Shown here one piece after another: positions 32,123 through 35,525 of a stretch of DNA of 35,525 bases. The first letter of the stretch is position 1; every line of letters starts with the position of its first letter. Made by a program: the position numbers and the translations under genes. The notes beneath the pieces were generated by a model, which was given only the letters and a program-made list of their open reading frames with translations, did not search any database and was not told the DNA's origin. This DNA comes from a virus, in the IMG/VR virus record IMGVR_UViG_3300025168_000280, positions 1 to 35,525 of that record. The stretch is one strand, 5' to 3'.

Positions 32123-33660
32123 CTGTTGACGCTCCAGGGCAGCGGGCTCTTCCGGTTCCGCGCAGCGCGTATTCGCGCCTTGACCCTGTCGATGTAGCTC
32201 TCGACAGAGCGCCGACGCAAGCCGTTCGGAGCATCTCGCAAGCAACGATAGGCGAGAGCGCAGCCCATGGCAAGGTCGTCGTGCAGTCCCGAGGGGGCTT
32301 CGGGTGTGGTCCGACGTACCTCGAGCGAGCGGAGCTCCTGCAGCGTGGACTGGTCGAGCTGCCGCAGGATGCCACTCTCCACGACCTCCCGCAAGCCGTC
32401 GTAGATGTCCAGCTTGGACTGGGTCGACGTGTACCAGTGGTCCCCGTTCTCGTTCGCCCACAGGTTCGGGTACTTCAAGTGCTCCATCTCGCGCAAGAAG
32501 GAGTAGCCGTGGTTGTTCGACTCCGCGAGGATGACCGCGTGGTTGTAGGCGTGACCGACCTGAGCGCAGTGAGCCGCCCACGCGTGCGGCGCCTTGTGGT
32601 TGCAGCGCTCGATGTAGACCGGCTGCCGGGTCGCGACGTTGAGCACAACGATGGTGCTGTAGTCCTGACCGATACCGCCGCTGATGTCGACGCCCGCAAC
32701 GTACTCGGAGTCCTCTTCGGGCTCTTCGAAGCAGCGCTCGGACTCGTCAAACCAGACCTGGGTGATCTCGTCAAGCGACTCCGCGGTGAACCACGTCGAC
32801 TGCCTCGAGGCAAAAGCGTCCGCCAGGCACCCGGGGTACTCCCGCCGGAAGCGGGCAAGCCCGAGCGTCGCTATCTGCCGACGCCGCCAGTGCAGCTGGT
32901 GGTTGTCGACCCCGTACAGCTCGACCAGCTTCTGCTCTTCTACCGTCGGAGCGAAGTCGTCAGGGATGTCTGAGTCCCGATAGGCCTTGTGCTCGTGCCA
33001 CCAGTACGTGTAGACCGTCCACCCGTTCTCGGGAGCTCCCTCGATGAGCCGGTGGAACTCGTCGCCCGGAGTGTTCGCGGTGGACTCGATGATGATGGGA
33101 CCGTCTCCGACCGTCGACACGACCTGAGACAGCACCTCGCCCGGGTCCTTGTAGAAGGCGAACTCCGACAAGTGCGCTCCCGTAAACTCGAACGACCGAG
33201 TACCCCCCGAGCCCCCCGTCGTGAAGCTCGAGACACCCGCACCCGTGTCTTCAAACTCCGTGTCTGTTGCGCTGTCGAGCGACAACGGGCGCTTGAGCAT
33301 GTGAGGCAGACCCCGCAACCAACGACGGTCCATGCGGCGCAACGACTTGGCTGACCGGTCGTGGAAGGACAGGACCGAGAACACCTGGGGGTCAGGCGTC
33401 GTGTACGCCCGGTGGAACTGCCACGCCCGAGTCGCCGTCGAGATGCCGACCTGGCGTGCCTTGACGACAATCACCCGGCTGCTCCGGTCGAGCAGCGACC
33501 ACAACCGCAGCTGCGCGTCGTTCGGCTCGAAGGGCACGTACTTCTGCTTCTGCTTGTGCTTGATCTGCAGCAGACGGCAGAAAGCCTGGCGGTCTGCCAA
33601 CAGGCGAGCGAGCTCGTACCGGTTGTCCTTCGGGACCGACGACGGGACGAAGACGGTCAC
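32119..33660 (-). CDS. terL: Large terminase subunit (TerL)
   Basis: The start GTG 33660-33658 is preferred since it overlaps the QueC stop as GTGA; ATG 33684 is an alternative. The 513-aa product has the ATPase motifs VVKARQVGISTA (Walker A region, about residues 66-77), LSEFAFY (Walker B-like, about 164-170) and IESTANTPG (coupling motif, about 191-199). The nuclease domain shows VDISGGIGQD (Asp325), ILAESN (Glu380) and GLHDDLAMGCALA (Asp461, Asp462), the three acidic clusters of the RNase H-like nuclease. It packages DNA into the procapsid and cuts concatemers. The gene follows QueC without a gap. Confidence 0.95.
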   Translation of the reverse strand: MTVFVPSSVPKDNRYELARLLADRQAFCRLLQIKHKQKQKYVPFEPNDAQLRLWSLLDRSSRVIVVKARQVGISTATRAWQFHRAYTTPDPQVFSVLSFHDRSAKSLRRMDRRWLRGLPHMLKRPLSLDSATDTEFEDTGAGVSSFTTGGSGGTRSFEFTGAHLSEFAFYKDPGEVLSQVVSTVGDGPIIIESTANTPGDEFHRLIEGAPENGWTVYTYWWHEHKAYRDSDIPDDFAPTVEEQKLVELYGVDNHQLHWRRRQIATLGLARFRREYPGCLADAFASRQSTWFTAESLDEITQVWFDESERCFEEPEEDSEYVAGVDISGGIGQDYSTIVVLNVATRQPVYIERCNHKAPHAWAAHCAQVGHAYNHAVILAESNNHGYSFLREMEHLKYPNLWANENGDHWYTSTQSKLDIYDGLREVVESGILRQLDQSTLQELRSLEVRRTTPEAPSGLHDDLAMGCALAYRCLRDAPNGLRRRSVESYIDRVKARIRAARNRKSPLPWSVNR

Positions 33661-34235
33661 TTGCCTTGACCGCACGAACCGCATGAACCGCACGGCTTTC
33701 CGTCCCGCGGGTGGTAGCAACTCCAAGGCTCCGAAGGGGGGAGCCCAAACCACACGGCTGCAGCCTTCACCCTCTCACGAGACATTGATGCGAGCGGGTA
33801 GACGACTTCAACACCAAACACTTCAGTCAGCTTCGAGACGGCTTGTAGGTATCGGGGTCTACAATCCTCGTACCCGTCGACGTCTTCCAAAGTCGCCCCA
33901 ATCGCAACACGACTCAATCCCATTGATGCCGCAAGGTTTGCAGCCATCGACAACATCACAAGGTTCCTAGCCGGGACCACCCTCGGACCCGGGGTGCCTT
34001 CCCCAGTGAGCTGGTCCGCTCGAAGAGGGAGGTCGACGTCCAAAACAGGAGCAGGTTCTCCGTCAAGGTGCAGTCGCTGCCGAACGGAAATAACTGCTTG
34101 GCGCTCGTATGACTGGGCAGGGTGCGGGTAGACGAAGTGAACCGCACCACCAAAACGGTCAGCCTCACGCATGCACTGGACAAGCACAATGGAGTCGAGG
34201 CCGCCCGACAAGCACACCAGAGTGTCTCTACGCAT
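33657..34235 (-). CDS. queC: QueC-like 7-cyano-7-deazaguanine (preQ0) synthase
   Basis: A 192-aa product from ATG 34235-34233 with GGAGGGG upstream; the longer frame lies inside DpdA. LVCLSGGLDSIVL gives the ATP-pyrophosphatase P-loop (residues 10-15). VVPARN, then IGATLEDVDGYEDCRPRYL are the QueC substrate motifs (compare VPGRN and GYPDCRPEF). The end, SCYHP followed by CGSCGSC, supplies four zinc cysteines. QueC uses ATP and ammonia to convert 7-carboxy-7-deazaguanine to preQ0, via the amide. No FolE, QueD or QueE is encoded, so the carboxy precursor must come from the host. Overlap with the DpdA-like gene by eight bases couples the two. Confidence 0.93.
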   Translation of the reverse strand: MRRDTLVCLSGGLDSIVLVQCMREADRFGGAVHFVYPHPAQSYERQAVISVRQRLHLDGEPAPVLDVDLPLRADQLTGEGTPGPRVVPARNLVMLSMAANLAASMGLSRVAIGATLEDVDGYEDCRPRYLQAVSKLTEVFGVEVVYPLASMSRERVKAAAVWFGLPPSEPWSCYHPRDGKPCGSCGSCGQGK

Positions 34236-34845
34236 GAACCCCTCCAAGCAATGAAACCTGCCGCCGAGCGCAGTCAAGCATAGGCAGCGTCTTGGAAAAC
34301 CTTGTGGCCGAGCTACCGTCAAAACTGTCAGCCTGCGCGTCCTTGCAAATTGCAATGCGGCGCGCAGTATTGACTCGCAAAACGTGCAGGTACGCTGACT
34401 GTTTTTGGGCCAACTGGCCCCATTGACGGCAGGTAGTTTCCTTCCACTCGGTGGAACCCCCGACCGCAATGCCGATTTCGGGACCGACAATCGACTCAAC
34501 GTCGCTCGGGCTGATACCGTCTTGAACCGCGAGAAGCATAGGGCACACGCCCTGCAGCCGCTTTGCCCAACTCATCGACATCTTGAGCGACGAAAGCCCG
34601 CCCGCAACAACGTCAGGAAGGATGAGCCAGTCGGCGTCGGAACCTCCCCAAGCAACTGCCCGCTCGAATGCCGGAACGTCAAACTGCTCGCCTCGCTGAT
34701 GGGCTGTCCAAGCACCGTTGTCCAAAGCATATTGGAACCCTTCGTGGCGAAGAACCCCACGAGCGGAAACAAGAAGCCTCCACCCCGCGCGGCGCAGAGC
34801 ATCGAGGTTCCTTTTCGTGCCAGTCCTGCTGGCGTAGGCGATCAC
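34228..34845 (-). CDS. dpdA: DpdA-like DNA 7-deazaguanine transglycosylase
   Basis: A 205-aa TGT-fold protein starting at GTG 34845, overlapping the 43-aa gene as GTGA. The motifs follow tRNA-guanine transglycosylase order: ALDNGAW with Asp42 (like the D-x-GG base-binding motif), LPDVV with Asp78, GIAVGGS (about 125-131, like the GGLAVGE loop), HVLRVNT, and ADSFDGSSATR, where Asp176 lines up with the nucleophile of the FDCVxPTR motif. The zinc site and C-terminal extension of tRNA enzymes are absent and the size is that of short phage DpdA proteins. DpdA exchanges guanine in DNA for preQ0 or a derivative. Linked QueC makes this reading strong; the exact base is not predictable. Confidence 0.88.
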   Translation of the reverse strand: MIAYASRTGTKRNLDALRRAGWRLLVSARGVLRHEGFQYALDNGAWTAHQRGEQFDVPAFERAVAWGGSDADWLILPDVVAGGLSSLKMSMSWAKRLQGVCPMLLAVQDGISPSDVESIVGPEIGIAVGGSTEWKETTCRQWGQLAQKQSAYLHVLRVNTARRIAICKDAQADSFDGSSATRFSKTLPMLDCARRQVSLLGGVHA

Positions 34846-34973
34846 CCCACAACCCCGTACTCAGCGGCGCAGGACCACCAACCGTCTTCGACACCCTTGC
34901 GGTGCCCGGCGTCGTAGCTGCAGCGCCCGATGGCGAGGGTGAGGATGAGAAGGGCAACGTGTGAGCGGGTCAT
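34842..34973 (-). CDS. 43-aa membrane-anchored small protein
   Basis: ATG 34973-34971 overlaps the previous stop as ATGA, and its TGA overlaps the DpdA start as GTGA, so it is fixed in the operon. The N-terminus MTRSHVALLILTLAIGRC is a short signal-like hydrophobic segment ending in Cys18. Arg precedes the cysteine, so it is not a proper lipobox. The rest (SYDAGHRKGVEDGWWSCAAEYG) is small and polar with a second cysteine. The first residues resemble a membrane anchor. Function unknown. Confidence 0.6.
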   Translation of the reverse strand: MTRSHVALLILTLAIGRCSYDAGHRKGVEDGWWSCAAEYGVVG

Positions 34974-35281
34974 GAGGCACCTCCGTCGGTGTGCCCCGCT
35001 TCCCATGACCCCAGCCAGCGGGTGTCCTCGAGGCTGTCCATCAGCCGGTGGGTGGTCTCATCGCTGATGTCGGCAGACAGCCAGTTGCCAACCTCCACAG
35101 ACCAGTTCGCGAGACCATGAAGCAGGGTGGTCGAGCCGAGTGCTCCCGAACTGATGCAGACCAAGAAGTCCCCTGACGACCCTGTCAGAAAGCTATGCAC
35201 CCTGCCGCGTCGCGAACGGCCATGGTCTATGACCATCATGCCGGGCAGCCACGGGCCTTTGTGCTCTACGTAGTCGCTCAT
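34970..35281 (-). CDS. Hypothetical protein, 103 aa
   Basis: ATG 35281-35279 with GAGGAG six bases upstream; it ends in an ATGA overlap. The product begins MSDYVEHKGPWLPGMMVIDHGRSRRGRVHSFLTG, an SH3-like beta start (the PGMMVID-RGRV pattern is typical of small beta barrels), and ends with a helical, acidic region (SADISDETTHRLMDSLEDTRWLGSWE). Between the junction protein and DpdA; no family is recognised. A role connected to the DNA modification is possible only from its position. Confidence 0.65.
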   Translation of the reverse strand: MSDYVEHKGPWLPGMMVIDHGRSRRGRVHSFLTGSSGDFLVCISSGALGSTTLLHGLANWSVEVGNWLSADISDETTHRLMDSLEDTRWLGSWEAGHTDGGAS

Positions 35282-35317
35282 TGTTTGCTCCTCGGGGTTC
35301 TCGGTTCCCCTTCAGCG

Positions 35318-35525
35318 TTACTGTCCCCCTCGAAGCATCTCGAGGACCACACCCATCTCCTCTCCCGCAGGGGAATCCTCCTGCGACAGCGGCTCGGTCG
35401 CTACCGTCTCCACCAACCACTGAGCTGCCGTCAGGGCAACACGGTCCCCCTTCCGACGGTTCAGCACATCCTCGAGCACCGCGAGAGCCTGGGGGACCAA
35501 GGCCTTCAGACCTGGTGCCAGCTCG
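35318..35525 (-). CDS. Junction-spanning small protein, 3' part
   Basis: Continuation of the gene that starts at 229 when the contig is closed; the last 19 codons plus stop (35376-35318) are unique to this end, and 35377-35525 repeats the sequence of 1-149. The frame is open to the right edge of the window, so the piece is truncated at its 5' end here. It ends GVVLEMLRGGQ, an acidic-hydrophobic helix. A TTG (35500) or other start inside this piece should not be used: the real start is the ATG at 229. Possible small terminase; see the 5' part. Confidence 0.75.
   Translation of the reverse strand, partial: ELAPGLKALVPQALAVLEDVLNRRKGDRVALTAAQWLVETVATEPLSQEDSPAGEEMGVVLEMLRGGQ
35377..35525. repeat. 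Right copy of 149-bp terminal direct repeat
   Basis: Identical to 1-149 apart from C at 35399 (T at 23). It closes the contig into a circle of about 35,376 bp and joins the two halves of the small minus-strand gene into a single 95-codon frame. The preserved frame across the join is good evidence that the overlap is genuine. Confidence 0.95.

Noticed and set aside
32123-32581. Long upstream extension of the portal frame
   Set aside because: It lies inside the TerL coding region and the ATGA overlap at 32119-32122 marks the true start.
34236-34499. Upstream extension of QueC
   Set aside because: It falls within the DpdA frame; GGAGGGG before ATG 34235 and alignment of the SGGLDS loop near the N-terminus fix the start.

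Overview
The window looks like one complete, GC-rich genome of a tailed phage with podovirus (T7-type) virion architecture. Bases 1-149 recur at 35377-35525 with a single mismatch, so the contig closes into a circle of about 35,376 bp, and one small gene runs across the join. Supporting a virus: large terminase, portal, scaffold, major capsid protein, tail adaptor and nozzle, T7-like internal (ejection) proteins, an endolysin and a phage recombination module. No tRNA, rRNA, integrase, IS element or CRISPR array was recognised. The host cannot be named. The promoters look sigma70-like, ribosome binding sites are AGGAG-like, and the M15 peptidase suggests a DAP-type peptidoglycan, which fits a Gram-negative host.

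Layout. A control region at about 2483-2848 drives two divergent units. Rightward (plus strand, 2849-8868) is the early/replication unit: a Dcm-like protein, an AEP primase fused to a VapE-type helicase, an ERF annealing protein, a small ORFan, a RuvC-like resolvase, a RecE-like PD-(D/E)XK nuclease and SSB. Leftward (minus strand) is everything else. A short accessory block (2482 down to 724) holds a GP88-like cysteine protein and two 26-residue membrane peptides. After a 490-bp gene-poor gap comes a very long late unit that starts at 229, crosses the contig join and continues from 35376 down to 8865. The two units meet tail to tail, sharing a CTAG at 8865-8868.

Late unit in transcription order: junction protein (possible small terminase), two small ORFans, DpdA-like DNA transglycosylase, QueC, TerL, portal, zinc-ribbon protein, two acidic proteins (one a probable scaffold), an ORFan, major capsid, head decoration, adaptor, beta-rich tail nozzle, three related virion proteins, three internal proteins (219, 773 and 2036 aa), fibre-like proteins and a lysis-end block (membrane protein, two Lys-rich small proteins, small ORFan, M15 endolysin). 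Most late genes overlap by 1-8 bases (ATGA, GTGA, TGATG), so translational coupling is pervasive.

Main point of interest: the QueC plus DpdA pair, directly upstream of terminase, is a minimal 7-deazaguanine DNA-modification cassette. QueC would make preQ0 (or its amide relative) from host-supplied 7-carboxy-7-deazaguanine, and DpdA would exchange it for guanine in phage DNA, probably as protection from host restriction. Also notable are a common 9-mer (ATCACTGCT) inside all three early-region promoters, CCGTAGGCAGCAGG repeats around the rightward promoter, a very G-rich tract in the control region, and the absence of any recognisable DNA or RNA polymerase in an apparently complete genome.
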